Below, piece by piece: positions 1 to 11,457 of a stretch of 64,000 nucleotides of DNA (positions are counted from its first letter, which is position 1; every line of letters begins with the position of its first letter). This stretch comes from Chlorops oryzae (Eukaryota; Arthropoda; Insecta; Diptera; Chloropidae): NCBI GenBank assembly GCA_020466095.1, contig CM035807.1, positions 18,945,985 through 19,009,984 of the forward strand. Reading direction: 5' to 3'. The notes under the pieces are model-generated. The model was given only the letters and a program-made list of their open reading frames with translations. It searched no databases and had not been told where the DNA came from. Position numbers and translations under genes: made by a program.

Positions 1-250
1 ATAAATTCACATAATCGAAATAACCGAAAAAGTAATGCGAATAGAGAGCTCGCTGTTCGGGAGTCAATTGCACCCACATTTCCCTGCCCTGTTCGCGATG
101 TTTTGCTGTTATATTACTCTGTGTTATAAAAGAGCCTGGTATAAAATTGATGACCTCAACTCCGTGTTCATGCATTTCAATGCGTAAAGAATCATTCCAG
201 AAGCGTAGACCAGCCTTCGATGCCGAATAAGAACTCAATGTGGGGAGTGC
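1..250 (-). CDS. sro: shroud-like short-chain dehydrogenase, coding exon 3 (partial, runs off window)
   Basis: The exon begins after acceptor GTTCAG at 251-252 and stays open to the window edge (83 codons plus 1 nt, residues 170-252). It opens ALPTLSSYSASKAGLRFW, giving the catalytic Tyr177 and Lys181 (YxxxK), 13 residues after the Ser of exon 2 as expected for an SDR. It continues with VEVINFIPGSF, the usual nucleotide-binding P-G segment. The C-terminus lies outside the window. All catalytic residues visible so far are intact, so this looks like a functional gene. Confidence 0.85.
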
Positions 251-333
251 CTGAACATTTGAACAAAGAAAATTTTCAAATCAAATGCCTTGTTCCATTT
301 TTTAAAATATTTTTTTTTTTGATTTTTACTCGC
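251..333 (-). other. 83-bp GC-AG intron of shroud-like gene
   Basis: The intron lies between exons 2 and 3. On the minus strand it starts GCGAGTAAAA after AAG and ends GTTCAG. AAG|GCGAGT resembles the strong donor context typical of GC-AG introns. Using the nearby GTAAAA instead puts YSASKAGLRFW out of frame. This is inferred from protein continuity, without cDNA. Confidence 0.65.
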
Positions 334-730
334 CTTAAGCCCACAGTGGCTCGTTATATTGATTATTCGTCCGCGGTGCTCACGAATCAATGGTAAAAAT
401 TCCTTTGTGACACGCATTGTTCCAATCAAATTAACATTTATTTGCATTTCAATTTGTGAATTCGTTTGAAACTCAAAATCTCCGAAACACATAACTCCAG
501 CATTATTTACTAAGGCCGTAAACTGATAGCCTTCATTCTGTTGGATTAGCTGCGAAATTTTCGTATGGGCTTTTATTATAGTATCGTGTTGCAGTAGATC
601 CATCTCAATCGCAATCAAACGTTTCGGATCTTGAAGTTTTTGAAGCAAACGTGCGCCTTCCGAATTTATATTATGGCAAGCGGATATAACGGTCACGTTG
701 AGCGAATGACAGAACATGGAAAGCGCAAAG
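334..730 (-). CDS. sro: shroud-like short-chain dehydrogenase, coding exon 2
   Basis: Internal exon of 397 bp (residues 37-169 of the predicted protein), entered through acceptor TACTTCCAG|C at 731. It carries the family's structural motif NNAG (residues 112-115, in ALVNNAGVMCFG) and the strand IINITSHCGLK with the catalytic Ser at about residue 164. The open frame continues past 334 into intron sequence rich in Lys and Phe codons, so the frame alone overstates the exon. The only downstream acceptor that keeps the conserved YSASK frame needs a phase 0 donor at AAG|GCGAGT, a GC donor instead of GT. The alternative GT four bases further on would shift the frame of the next exon. Confidence 0.85.
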
Positions 731-808
731 CTGGAAGTACAAAAAAAAAAAGTTTAAAAAATGAAGAGATTACTTCCGGTGGTCTTTTTCTTCTTCTTGC
801 GGTTTTAA

Positions 809-1529
809 GGGGGTCTTCTCATTGAAAACCCGTTTTTTGGACCCTTTTTAAAAAAACGCAAAGAATAATTGAAAACTTTTTTATTTATTGTATTACAAAA
901 GGTTCAAAGTAAATAAAAAAAATTTTTTTTGCCTCGATACGTGGGCTGTTCAAAAAGTAAATGAGACTTCAAAGTTGGTGGTAAAAAAAAAAGGTGTCGT
1001 CACGGCGGCCACGATTCCGGGTTCCGGAGGTCCGAAATGGAAAAAAAAAACGGGGTTATAATCAGTATAGATGTAATTCTCGGGTGAACCTCAAGCTTAA
1101 TTTTGTGATTTTTTTTGACAAAATGGCGGCCATTCAAAAAAAAATTTCAATTTCGGGCTTTTTTTTGTAGTTTAGTGTAAAAAAAAAAATAGTAAAAATT
1201 TTTTTAAAATTATGGTCGAGGTTCACCCGAGAATGGTGACAATTCTGCGTCGATTCCACTTTGTTTCATGAAAATCGGTTCAGTTGAACTGGAGATATCA
1301 TGGCCGCCAGTTCGAAAAACGTGGTTTCGAGATAAACGCGTTTAAAGTTTGAAGCAACGCAAAAATTACTCGTTTTAGCGCAGATCTTGCTCGACAAAGA
1401 AGGCTATATCCTCTAAACTATTTCGAATTTCAAAAAATCCTTTTAGGGGCATATTCACAACTACCCAAGCTATAAATAAATGCAAAAAAAAAAAAGTCAA
1501 AAAAAAAGTTGCTCAATGAGAAGACCCCC
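809..1529 (+). mobile_element. TTAA-flanked MITE, copy 1 (piggyBac-type)
   Basis: A 721-bp element bounded by inverted termini GGGGGTCTTCTCATTGA and its complement (TCAATGAGAAGACCCCC, allowing a few terminal differences). It is flanked directly by TTAA at 805-808 and 1530-1533. It is nearly identical to 11458-12189 and present in reverse at 52210-52898. No transposase is encoded. TTAA target duplication is the hallmark of the piggyBac superfamily, so this is most likely a non-autonomous member; the class is inferred from the duplication alone. Confidence 0.85.
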
Positions 1530-1670
1530 TTAAATGTCCCGGCCTATCCGCGGAGTCCGCGTTTCGGTGATCGTCTATTATTTCGAATTTCCATCAACTT
1601 TGTATTCTCTTTTACACATTCAAAAAAATTTTCTTTTAAATAATATGCATTTAAGCCTATTCGGATATAT

Positions 1671-1862
1671 TAGTGGGATTCATGCAGGCTCGCAAAATCT
1701 CTTCGTAAATTTTGCAATTGCAAACCTTCCGACATTAGTGGGACTCTTGCAGTTTCGCAAATTGTGGGAAATGGGAAATTTGTCACACCACCGTCAAAAT
1801 TTATATGAAAATTTACGATGGGAAAAGTTGCGAAGGCATTTGCGAAGCTGCATGAGTACCAC
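1671..1862. mobile_element. AGTGGGAYTC inverted-repeat MITE, one full and one partial copy
   Basis: At 1737 the sequence reads AGTGGGACTCTTGCAGTTTC and at 1862 the reverse strand reads AGTGGTACTCATGCAGCTTC, giving imperfect inverted ends over about 126 bp. A partial head, AGTGGGATTCATGCAGGCTC, precedes it at 1672. A relative lies at 11246-11373 and a degenerate one at about 2215-2372. There is no coding capacity and the superfamily is not identified. Confidence 0.6.
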
Positions 1863-1953
1863 TGCTGAATGAACGGCACTTCGCAAAACTTTTGTTTATT
1901 CATATAAGAATTCGTTTCTTTTTCGAATTAAGGCTTTAAACCCCTTTCTCCTT

Positions 1954-2149
1954 CAGCCCGTTTCTGAATATTCCCGGGGAACTTACTTTTCTTGAGAGTA
2001 AACTTCTTATTTTTTGAATATTTGGGGGAAGAAATTTTATTGGGAATGGGTATTTGACCCATACCCATAATTTTCCTTACCCTATCAATTTAAAAAAAAA
2101 GGAGCATTTTGGTCTTGAGAAAAGGGAGGAAATATTCAGAATCGGGCTG
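1954..2149. mobile_element. Inverted-repeat element with CAGCCCGATTCTGAATATT ends
   Basis: The left end CAGCCCGTTTCTGAATATTC and the right end GAATATTCAGAATCGGGCTG shape (GGAAATATTCAGAATCGGGCTG on plus) are inverted copies 196 bp apart. A related half element with CCCCGGGAATATTCAGAATC lies near 14355-14385. Non-coding; no clear target duplication seen. Confidence 0.55.
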
Positions 2150-2937
2150 CTTATTTTTTCGGTTTGTAAAGCTCGATAGACTGTGCAGTAGATCAGTCAA
2201 ACCTGTTTTACAAAAAAGCTTGCTAAGTTTTGCGAATCAAAAACCATAGGGAAAAGTTTGTCATACTTCGTAAAATTTTTTCTTTACAAATTTTGAAAGC
2301 TTTTCCCTCGTAGAAAATTCCCGAATTTGTTATTGAAAATACGAAACTTTTGCATAGAAATCCCACTATTTAAAAGTACGATACTGCATGATCGGCACTA
2401 TTAAGTAATAATTCCTAGAAGGAAATCGTTCTCTATCAAATAACATCACAGGTTCTCTTTGGGACATATGATCTCAATCCTTGTTTTTTTTTTGCCTTTA
2501 AATTTGACGGCACGGCTTCTCTCAGTACATAGACTAGAAAAAGTTTTAAGAATTAGTTGACACAAAAAAAGGTTATTTATGATATCTGGTATCGAAGGAC
2601 ATCATCACTTTTGAAGGTTAATCGGAAAAATAGACTCATTCCTGACTCCATCGGATTCGTTTTTCTCTACTCGAAATTAGTCTTATCTGCTTTTTTATTG
2701 AAAAAAAAAAATTCATTTTTGCCATTAGAGGGTTAATTTTAACCCTTTACAAAACAGAATATTTTTTTTTAAACAAATCTTATTTTCGATTCGAATCCAA
2801 AACTTCAATTCTCCAATAAAATAGAAAACAATATTAACCCCTGCCGGCTGGTCCCATGGTCAAAATAAAATAGAATTTAATACAGACAGATGGACATGTC
2901 AAAATCGATTCTCGCAATTACATTTTGAGTTACTTAC

Positions 2938-3047
2938 CCCAGTCCTGAGTCGCATCCTGTTATGAAGATAACATTTTTCGGTGACAATTTCACTTGACGA
3001 CGCCCCACACCGATTACCCTTCTCAGTTCTTCAAAGATCCGCCACAT
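2938..3047 (-). CDS. sro: shroud-like short-chain dehydrogenase, coding exon 1
   Basis: First coding exon, about 36.7 codons. The start ATG at 3047 has A at -3 (GAAAATG) and opens MWRIFEELRRVIGVG. The exon ends in the Rossmann NAD(P)-binding motif TGCDSGLG (residues 30-37; the last Gly codon is split by the intron). The donor GG|GTAAGT at 2937 is canonical, phase 2, and fits the acceptor of the next exon at 731-732. Short-chain dehydrogenases bind NAD(P)H through this TGxxxGxG turn. The divergent TGCDSGLG form and the position just 3' of kayak point to Shroud, which acts in the 'Black Box' steps of ecdysteroid synthesis in the prothoracic gland of Drosophila. The fold is seen in the sequence; the Shroud name is inferred from similarity and synteny. 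Confidence 0.85.
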
Positions 3048-3425
3048 TTTCAACGTCGTATTGGGGGAGGGGAAAAAACCAACAATTCAATTCAATGTTC
3101 GTTTATTTGAATCTATAAATTTTACAGAGAAACTACAAGAGCAAAGAAATAGACGTTTTTATTCCTCAAAATCTCGACGAAGACTGAATTTTGTGAATAA
3201 AAAAAGCGGCTTAAGAAATTGCCAAGATCGCACTTAATGCAAAGTACCTGAATATCGACGCCTTTTTATGCAGATGCGGGTAAAAATGTATATATTTTAT
3301 CAGGAGTTGCGTTAACGAAATCTTTTTCCATATAAGTATGTATGTGCATTTTTTTTTTTTTGTAGGTTGCCTGCAGGAAATGTCACTGTGAATGCATTCA
3401 CGAGTTCAGCTTCAGAACTTATATA
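3048..3425. other. Upstream of shroud-like gene: leader/promoter region, no gene
   Basis: Sequence 5' of the shroud-like ATG. It is AT-rich with no coding frame. A leader and promoter must lie here or beyond, but I see no distinct TATA or initiator that I would defend. Confidence 0.4.
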
Positions 3426-3899
<474 letters not shown>

Positions 3900-6800
3900 A
3901 GAGATAGAGCCAGTATTAGCAATTGAAATAGCAACATTCCCATTAAAATGGATTAAATGATCGATCGAATTGCATATTGTCATGTCTGATTGGTTCATAT
4001 ATCTGACTGGGTGCTTTAAATACGCATTTTTTCATCTGCTCGCTGCTATTCATTAAAGCAGTTTTCAAGAAATTTGAAATTCGAGTCGATGCTTGTGTTA
4101 CGAACAAAACGTAAGCATATTAATACGTCGAAGACTACAATCCGAAACCTGCTGCGTTTCCGATAAGAATGGAAAAGAAGAATAAAATTGGAAATTTCGA
4201 TTTTCTTCTGGAAGTAATGGGTAGTATTATGTCAAATGTTCTTCGTTTCAATTTTTTACTTATTTATTTTTAGTTCTTTTAATGCTCTCGAGATGCTCGT
4301 TTTTTTTAAGCAAATGCATTAGAATCTTTTTGGGTGATCTGGGCAGTACGGCTTTAGTGCAATTTTGTGTTTGAATTTTCAAAATTTTACTGCATAAGGC
4401 CGAAATGAATCCAGATAATGATTATAGGGGTTTCGCAACGATTTTACACAAAACGATAATAAATAAAAGACTTTGATTTATCTGAATGCTATCTTACTTA
4501 CTGCTGTCCTTCTCTCCAAATGGAGCAGAGGGCCTCAATGCTATCTTATACTTACCATAAATTAATCTTAAATTGCCTTATCGGCTTCTGAGGATATCTC
4601 TATGGGTACTCTGAACGGCTTTTCCTTTTTGAGCACCCCCATATAAAGTGCAATCTCACTTAAGCGGACACCTACGGTACCTAAAAATATGTCCGATTAA
4701 AAGGAAACTATTTGAGAAGCAGGAATACTAGAGCATTCCCAAAAAGGTTTCGTATAAGGAGGAGTGTCCACAAGGAGCTAGTACACTATACTTTCAAATA
4801 ATTTTGATATAAAGAAAATACCAACAACATTTATTTTTTATCTTACTGCTTAAGCATTTATTTTGGTGTTTTTTATTTTATGTTTTTGTCTTAAATGTGA
4901 CTATTGCAAAGAGGTCGGTTTTCGTATTTTGAATACAATTTGAATAATTGTAGTCATTACAGTATAAGAACTGTTTACACAACATTCAAAACTTGTATGC
5001 GTACAAGAATTCTATTAAATTACATATTTTCCCTCATTTATTTCTCTTCCTCCCAGCGATTGTGCAATCAAGGTATAAAATACTCATATAAAACGTACAC
5101 ATTCATCATTAAAAAAAAAGTTAAATTTAAATTGCTTTTGGACTGACATGTTTAGGTTTTATAAAAAGTTTCTCGTTTTTATTATTATTATTATTTTTTT
5201 TTTTTTTCAATAAAAAAAAGTTCGACTTCATTGAGAATGAAAATGAAAAATTAAAATTTTTCAAAAATTCTTTTCTTTAACTTCAATATTTTTTTTATTT
5301 TAAATTATTAATAGATTGAACTGTCTTGAAGGCCATAATTCGTGTTCATACACTTTTGTTTTTTTTTTTTTTTTTTTTTTTTTCTTTAAATAGTAAAAAG
5401 CGATTTAAAAAATATTTGTTTTCAATTTAAAATTTCTGCTTATTTAAAGAAAAAGAAATTATTTTCTAAGATTTTCTTTCGCATTTTAAATTATTTTCAT
5501 TCGAAAATTTGAATTAATTTTTTGAAATTGCATTTCATAAAAGTTTTGTAAATTTACTTTGCTATATACAATATATAAGTTTTATTTTTTCTTTCGTTTA
5601 TATATTTATTTTCTTCTTCTTTTTCATTTTATAAATATCACAACGCCTTACTTAATCGTTTCTTTTCTGATTTTTTTTTCTTTTTTTTTTTTTTTTTTTG
5701 TAATAAGAACTAAGTAAACTTCTTGATAGAAAATAAAAATTAAAAAATCTTTTGTGCAAAGCTCTTATTGGAATTTAAATACATAGTTTATTATTTATTA
5801 GTTCAAGGTAAATCATATTTCATTTATTTGTGCACCCTTTTCGATAAGAAAGTAAAGAAAAAAACCCCCTCCCTCCCAAAAAAAAAAAAAAACAACAAAA
5901 AAACTAAAGAAAACCAAAAAAAAGGGGTCCAACTAAGGAGCATAAAAATAGAAGTAAACATTAAATAATAAAAATTAAATTTAATAATACGAAAATTCTA
6001 GGTAATTTAAGAAAATTGTTTCTATGTTCGTTTTTTATGAAAATATTTTTTTTTAATATTTTTTTTAAGAATCGTTTTTGTCAGCACGAATTGTAATTGT
6101 GAGAGGATCTTTCTTGTAAAAGCAATGAAGACAATATTTTCAGACATATAGTTTTTCTTCTTCTTCTAACACTGAAGGCCCAAATTTTATTGCAAAATGT
6201 TCTAAGCAAACATTCTTGTACACAACATTCATCTGTTCATAAGAGACTTTATCGAAAAGCCCGATCAATTTATTGTACTTCTCACTTGGAGAGGTATTTT
6301 AATTTTTTCTTTAGAAAAGATTGCCATATGTTGTATATATAAAATCATACATATAGTCAAAGCACTAGGTATATGAAAAGCGGTAATATTTTTTACATTC
6401 GCCCATTGTTACAGGGCATTAAGGCAATTATATTTATAGTCTAGAATTCCATGTTCTTTAGGCATTTAGGTCATTTGAGGGTAATATATATTATTTATAT
6501 TTTATTTTGATTTTTTGTTTTTAAGTCCTTAAGAGAAATTGCTTTCCAAAGTTTCCTACCTGACCAAATTTACCTAAAGAGATACAGAAATAGAGTAAAG
6601 ACATCCAAACAAAAACATAAACCTTTCATCGTCACAAAAAGCATTGTCAGAACTCAAAGAAAATCATAGTCAATAGGAAGCAGAATGAAAAAATAAAAAA
6701 GAAAATCTACTGGTATCTATGACGCGAATTAAATACTTGAAATTTGTCTTAATTTATTTTCATATCGATTTTCATTTTCATTTTCATTGCTCTCTAAATT

Positions 6801-7382
6801 AACCTTACACCGTATTTACATTCGGACCCATTTTCATAAACAGAGACAAAACAAAAAAAAAAAAAAAAACTCCTTCACAACATTCTCTTTTACTACTATC
6901 AAAAATAATGTATATTCGTTTAACTGACATACAAAATAAGCGTACAAGCTATATTTAAACTTATTTTTAGAAATGAAGATAAAAATAAGATAAACAAAAG
7001 CTACATGAAAAAAATACAATAAAAATTTCTCTTAAATATTTAGATTTAATATTTATAATAAAAAGAAATAACTAAATTGACTCTTTATTCCATTCAACGG
7101 ACATTTTTTTTTTTAAAGCATTCAAAGGATCGTGTTTTTGTTTTCTTTAACAAAATATATATGTATATGTGTTTTTATATATAATGTTTATTTTTTTTTT
7201 TATATATATAGACATACATATATAAATCGGCATCGAAGACTAATTGATGGAAAAAAAAGAAATCATCATTATGCAATTTTCAATTCCCAATGATGATTGT
7301 CTTTTTGGTAGCCATTTAGCATTGTTCCGCTGTGCTCGCACCAAAGGACGTCAACACTGACGCCGGTAGCGCCTAATTATTG
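3900..7382 (-). other. kayak 3' UTR and intergenic spacer towards shroud
   Basis: There are no credible coding frames. The part next to the kayak stop (about 5000-7382) is extremely AT-rich with many T-runs, as expected for a long fly 3' UTR. Minus-strand AATAAA hexamers occur near 7187 and 7084 and further left, so several poly(A) sites are possible and the true end cannot be chosen. A pogo-like MITE sits at 4646-4787. Confidence 0.45.
4646..4787. mobile_element. pogo-like MITE (CTTAAGCGGACA family), diverged copy
   Basis: The start is AAGTGCAATCTCACTTAAGC and the end is AGCTAGTACACT followed by TA. These match the ends of the better preserved copy at 14972-15134. The internal segment CTATTTGAGAAGCAGGAA is shared with 9490 and 10746. 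TIRs beginning CAGTG plus a TA target site fit the pogo/Tigger branch of Tc1-mariner. Confidence 0.65.
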
Positions 7383-8662
7383 TTATAAGCTAACCAATTT
7401 GGATGGCTCGCTTGTTGGTGTTGCCAGCTCGAGCGGATGTTTATTCTGCGAGGAGCAATTTGGCATTAATGGACCCGAAACCGGTGTTAGGCCGGTGCCG
7501 CCTTCCATCAGGGAATTGAAATTGAAAACACCCGTCGATGGTGTCTGAATGGCAACGCCGTTAATATCCTCGGTTTGTTTGCTATTATTATTATTGTTAT
7601 TGTTATTATTATTGTTGTTATTATTATTGTTGTTAACGTTCAGGCCGAGCGTTGAATTACGTGGCATTGTTGGCAATGTTGTTGGACGTTGTTTCATAAC
7701 GCTGGCAACATTCAATAACGGTTTATTGATTGCATTCAGCGTATTGACTATATTGCTCTGCACATTGTTGTAGTTCCCGAAACTGAATGGTGCTGTTGTG
7801 ACAATCGGTGTATTAAGACTGGCCGCTGCAAGCGACGGTGAGATGGTACTGATTTTAGGCAATGCTGGTGCCACCATCGGATTATTGCTGGTTAAGAGCA
7901 TTCGTTTCGGTGACGATGGACCAATATTATCATCATCATCATCATCATCATCATTATCGAGTGAATTGCCATCGAGTACACAATCGATCGGTTCGTGTTT
8001 TATGTGCTGCAGACCCAAAAGATTGCCGCCCAGAATTTCCGGTTTCAAGTCCATCGGTGAATTGCGTCCGCCAGTCGAGGCGAGTGTTGAATCGTTACCG
8101 ATGATTGTGCAGCTATTGTTATTATCATTGCTGCAGTTTGTTGCGATCAAAGCAACATTGGTATTATTGCAATTGGCCTTCTGGCATGCCGGACGGTGTG
8201 CTTCGAGTATGAATTCCAATTCTTGTTTTTGCGTATTCAATGTTGCAATATCCTTTTGCAGGCCGTCGCGTTTCTTCTCCAATAGACTTACTTCGTCCAT
8301 CAATTGATTGGTTTGATCGACGCGTCGTTGGCGACAACGTGCCGCTGCCAATTTATTCCTTTCGCGGCGTATGCGACGTTTATCCTCCTCTTCTGGCGAT
8401 AGATTGCTCGGCTTTGCTGGACGTCGTCCACCTTGATTGCGTCGTGTTGTTGTCGTTGCAGCTCCTGCTCCCGTTGTGGCACTTGTTGAGGTATTTCCGT
8501 TATGGTTATTGGTTTTCTTGCCATTATGTGTTGCACTCGCTACTCCCAATGTAGCATTGTACGCGGAGAAATCAGTCGTTGATGCTGAATTTGAATTTGA
8601 GGTAGCAAACAAGCTTTTATGTAGCCCATTTTGAAAAGATGTACTGTCTGTGGTGGCACTTG
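7383..8662 (-). CDS. kay: kayak shared terminal exon: bZIP and C-terminal region
   Basis: Common 3' coding exon (426 codons plus stop TAA at 7383-7385), entered by acceptor TTTCCAG at 8663. The DNA-binding basic region [16 protein letters not shown] (about 8320-8395) has the invariant Asn and Arg of AP-1 proteins. It is followed by a perfect zipper with Leu at five successive heptads and His at the sixth (LMDEVSL...LQKDIAT...LEFILEAH), the Fos pattern. A SUMO-type motif IKHE lies in HIKHEPID. There are runs of Asp (about 7926-7955) and of about 20 Asn (7581-7636). The C-terminus ([18 protein letters not shown], then KLVSL*) resembles the conserved Drosophila Kayak tail. Methionines upstream of 8662 lie in the intron and are not starts. 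Confidence 0.95.
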
Positions 8663-8751
8663 CTGGAAATTCCAAAGAAAGAATGAGAGTTAACATACAT
8701 ACATACATCACTGATGGATCGAGAGAGAATTTTTTTTTTGGTTGAACTTAC
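8663..8751 (-). other. kayak short intron between shared exons
   Basis: An 89-bp intron with donor AATT|GTAAGT at 8751 and acceptor TTTCCAG at 8663, phase 1. Joining gives ...GETTENSSATTDST... in frame. It holds a small CATACATACATA run and a T/A tract. Confidence 0.9.
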
Positions 8752-9070
8752 AATTTTCTGTTGTCTCACCCTCCAGGTTATCTTCGTACATGGGTAGGCC
8801 AAATGAGTTTTGCGAGTCTTCCGATTCGGTGTCATTGAAATCGTTTAGACTGTCATTGAATGTGTTGCTTATGCCGCTGGCCGTGTTGCTTGATGTCGAT
8901 GGATAGGTTGGTGGTATGAATCCAGCTTGAAATGGTGCTGCTCCTGTGATCACGGGCTCGGATTCAACCAATTCCGTGAATGATTCTTGAATGCTTTTCA
9001 TTAATGTCGGTGTCAATGTCGATGTTGTGAGGGTTGGTACGCCACTCTGTATGCCATCGAGCGAAACGAT
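8752..9070 (-). CDS. kay: kayak shared second exon (Fos N-terminal homology region)
   Basis: An internal exon of 319 bp (106 codons plus 1 nt) common to all predicted isoforms. Acceptor GATTGCAG at 9071, phase 0. It opens [19 protein letters not shown] and continues to [20 protein letters not shown], the TLTTxTLTPT block typical of fly Kayak just after the isoform-specific start. [11 protein letters not shown] recalls the FIPT segment of vertebrate Fos. It ends in an acidic [19 protein letters not shown] segment before donor GTAAGT at 8751. The open frame extends a little past both ends into intron. Confidence 0.92.
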
Positions 9071-9489
9071 CTGCAATCGAAAGGAAATGTGGGTTAACAA
9101 TTTATTTTACATACATATCTCTAGAAAATTAATGTCTGCCATAATTTATTTTGTGATGAAAATTTAATGGGTTATTCAAAAAGAGAAAATTCATTATTGG
9201 TCAGGATATTGAAGTCGAAAGTGGCGCTGTTTGAATGGAAGTTTTCAAATCTTGATCTATACCTACAATATTTTGTCATTGGGTTTGGATGATAGGTAAC
9301 TCTTCCATGGGTTCTATTATAAAAATTATTCTTAACTCAAATATGAAAAATAACTCTTAACCCTTTGAGATTACTAGGGATATTCTGAGAAATTTCGAGG
9401 GAAAAAAATTCGGATTATCAAGAAACTAAAGGCAATTTAGGCTCTTTGAAAGCCAGCTTGGGGACTTCTTCAAATCCCAGGGCCAATTA
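9071..9489 (-). other. Intron sequence, no feature
   Basis: AT-rich intron next to the common kayak acceptor. No ORF, repeat or conserved-looking block seen. Confidence 0.6.
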
Positions 9490-9640
9490 CAGTGTACTCT
9501 CTCTTAAGCGGACACCTATGGGACCAAAAAATATGTCCGCTTAAGATGAAACTATTTGAGAAGCAGCAAAACGCTAGAGCATTCCCAAAAAGTGTTCGTA
9601 TAAGAAGGGTGTCCGCTTAAGAAGAGTGTCCGGAAGTGTG
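9490..9640. mobile_element. pogo-like MITE (CTTAAGCGGACA family), right end decayed
   Basis: The left end CAGTGTACTCTCTCTTAAGC is preceded by TA (9488-9489). The interior contains AAAAATATGTCCGCTTAAGA and GAGCATTCCCAAAAAGTG, shared with the other copies. The right terminus dissolves near 9640. Confidence 0.75.
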
Positions 9641-10745
9641 TCCTTCCTCTCTCCCCATTCCGGTCGCGCTTGGAGGTGACAAAGGTGCTAGTTATTGGTC
9701 AAACAATTTCCCTTTCAAGGACCTACAAGAATGAATGCTTCTTCCATCAATCCTTTCTCGCAGGGGGGTCACATTATCGCTTTGATATTCCCTTCGAATC
9801 CCTCCAGCCACCAATCAATCAATGTAGGTAATTTTTCACTTTTTCTCGCAATTTTCACGAATCAACAAAGCCTTTTGTTTTCGCCATTTCACAACGTATT
9901 CTCGGAAAGTCAAGCTATAATTTATAAAAACAAAAATTGACAAACATATGTATGTACATTGTACAATCATACATTCTTAAATTGTATCCCCCCTGAATGC
10001 GAGAGTGTTTATGTATACACATAAACGTGCAAGCCTTGGCATGTTCGGAACATGGCAGAGAAAAAAACACTTGAGGCGCGTGTTCTTTCAAGTAAATACA
10101 ACGAATTCATGTGTAAGTATGTATGACGAAAAGTTTTTTTTTTCGATACTTTTAAATCCATTCGGTAGTGATAAATGGCATTTTCCGGCTTTTTAATCAA
10201 TTAAATGAATTCTTTCTTCTCTTTATTGGCGTTTTTATTTTGCTCTGCATTTCGTTCGACTTGATTTTTTGGTTGCTCTTTTTGTTTTCTTTAAAAAAAA
10301 TCATTTTTTTTTTTTTTGGTGAACAGCCCAATTTTGTATTTTCTCAAAAGCGAAAGAAAAGAGTTTTCACATGTTTTACATTTTGGGAAATTTTTTTTTT
10401 TTTTTAGGATAAGCAATTTTTCAGCTCTATTTTTATTCTATTTTTAAGAATGGACTCTTTTTATTCGCTTGCATGTTGACGTTTTAAATAGATAAAAAAT
10501 GTATTTGCAGTGGAAAGTTTTTTTTTTCTTAATCCCTTTAGCAATCGAGAGAGTCATTCTGATAAAAAATAAAATAATTCATGGACAGTAGAACCGCTAT
10601 TAAGGGGACAACTTCAATAGCGGATTAATTTTTGTGATATAAGATCTAATGGCCCGCTACAAGCCAAGCTTTTTAAGTGCTACCACACCTCACCTTCACA
10701 AATGGATGAACTTCTGCTGAACCTGTTCGTATTTAGAAGTAATTT
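9641..10745. other. Intron sequence, no gene
   Basis: Low-GC sequence with T-runs. A half TIR of the pogo type (GGACAGTAGAACCGCTATTA at about 10584) is all that stands out. Confidence 0.5.
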
Positions 10746-10887
10746 CAGTGTACTCTCTTAAGCGGACACCTCCGGGTCCGAAAAATATGTCCGCTTTATA
10801 GAGGTATCCGGTTGAGAGGAAACTATTTGAGAAACAGGAACACGAGAGCATTCCTGAAAAGTGTCCGTTAAAGAGGAGAGTAGACTG
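10746..10887. mobile_element. pogo-like MITE (CTTAAGCGGACA family)
   Basis: Starts CAGTGTACTCTCTTAAGCGG and ends GGAGAGTAGACTG followed by TA. It shares the AAAAATATGTCCG and CTATTTGAGAA blocks with 9490 and 4646. About 142 bp, non-coding. Confidence 0.75.
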
Positions 10888-11245
10888 TACTCTATAAGTG
10901 TATTTTATGCCACTTTAAGGCGATCAAAAGCATCCCATCTCAACATGCTCTTGTTTATCCGAAGAGATATTGTTGACTTAGCCCTGCTGGTGCCATAGGA
11001 CCATTTGGTCCAAAATGCAACATTTTTTCAGGCCAATATCTGGAGATTGATGAAATACATTTACTTTCAGCCATAAAACAATCTTCTTGTAAAGAGCTTA
11101 AATTTTTATGTTGAATAAATATTTTGTATGAAAAATACACGGTGGGCCAAATGGTAAGGTAACAGCAGGGTTTAAATGACAATTAAGACCAGAAACCCTT
11201 AAAATTTCTCGCATGCTATAAAAAAAATCTATCGAGGGGACATTA

Positions 11246-11373
11246 TTGGGATTCATTCATGCAGTTTTGAAAATGCGTTTGTAACTTTTCCCATAGGAAA
11301 TTTTCATATAAATTTTGACAGTTCAGTGACAAATTTCTCGTTTCGTAAAGTTTCCGAAGCTGAATGAATCCCG
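11246..11373. mobile_element. AGTGGGAYTC-family MITE, diverged copy
   Basis: The ends TGGGATTCATTCATGCAG and CTGAATGAATCCC are inverted. The interior AACTTTTCCCATAGGAAATT and TTCATATAAATTTTGACAGT matches the reverse strand of 1737-1862. Confidence 0.55.
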
Positions 11374-11457
11374 CTATTTTAAGCTTAAGAAGTTGCAAAA
11401 CTTGAACTGAAAGTACTTTCGCAAGAATATTTTAAGTTAAAGATAGCAAAAGCTTAA

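Larger units (their letters stand above)
731..2937 (-). other. shroud-like intron 1 (2.2 kb), filled with small repeats
   Basis: Donor GTAAGT at 2937 and acceptor CTTCCAG at 731. The intron carries a TTAA-flanked MITE (809-1529), degenerate copies of an AGTGGGAYTC inverted-repeat element (about 1671-1862 and 2215-2372) and another inverted-repeat element (1954-2149). The rest is AT-rich with no coding signal. Confidence 0.8.

Noticed and set aside
7798..8554. Plus-strand frames opposite the kayak bZIP exon
   Set aside because: Antisense shadows of the CAA, GAT and AAC repeats and bZIP codons on the minus strand.
8663..8711. ATG at 8711 as the start of the bZIP protein
   Set aside because: It lies in the 89-bp intron; acceptor TTTCCAG at 8663 and the phase 1 junction with the 8752-9070 exon give the continuous Fos-like reading.
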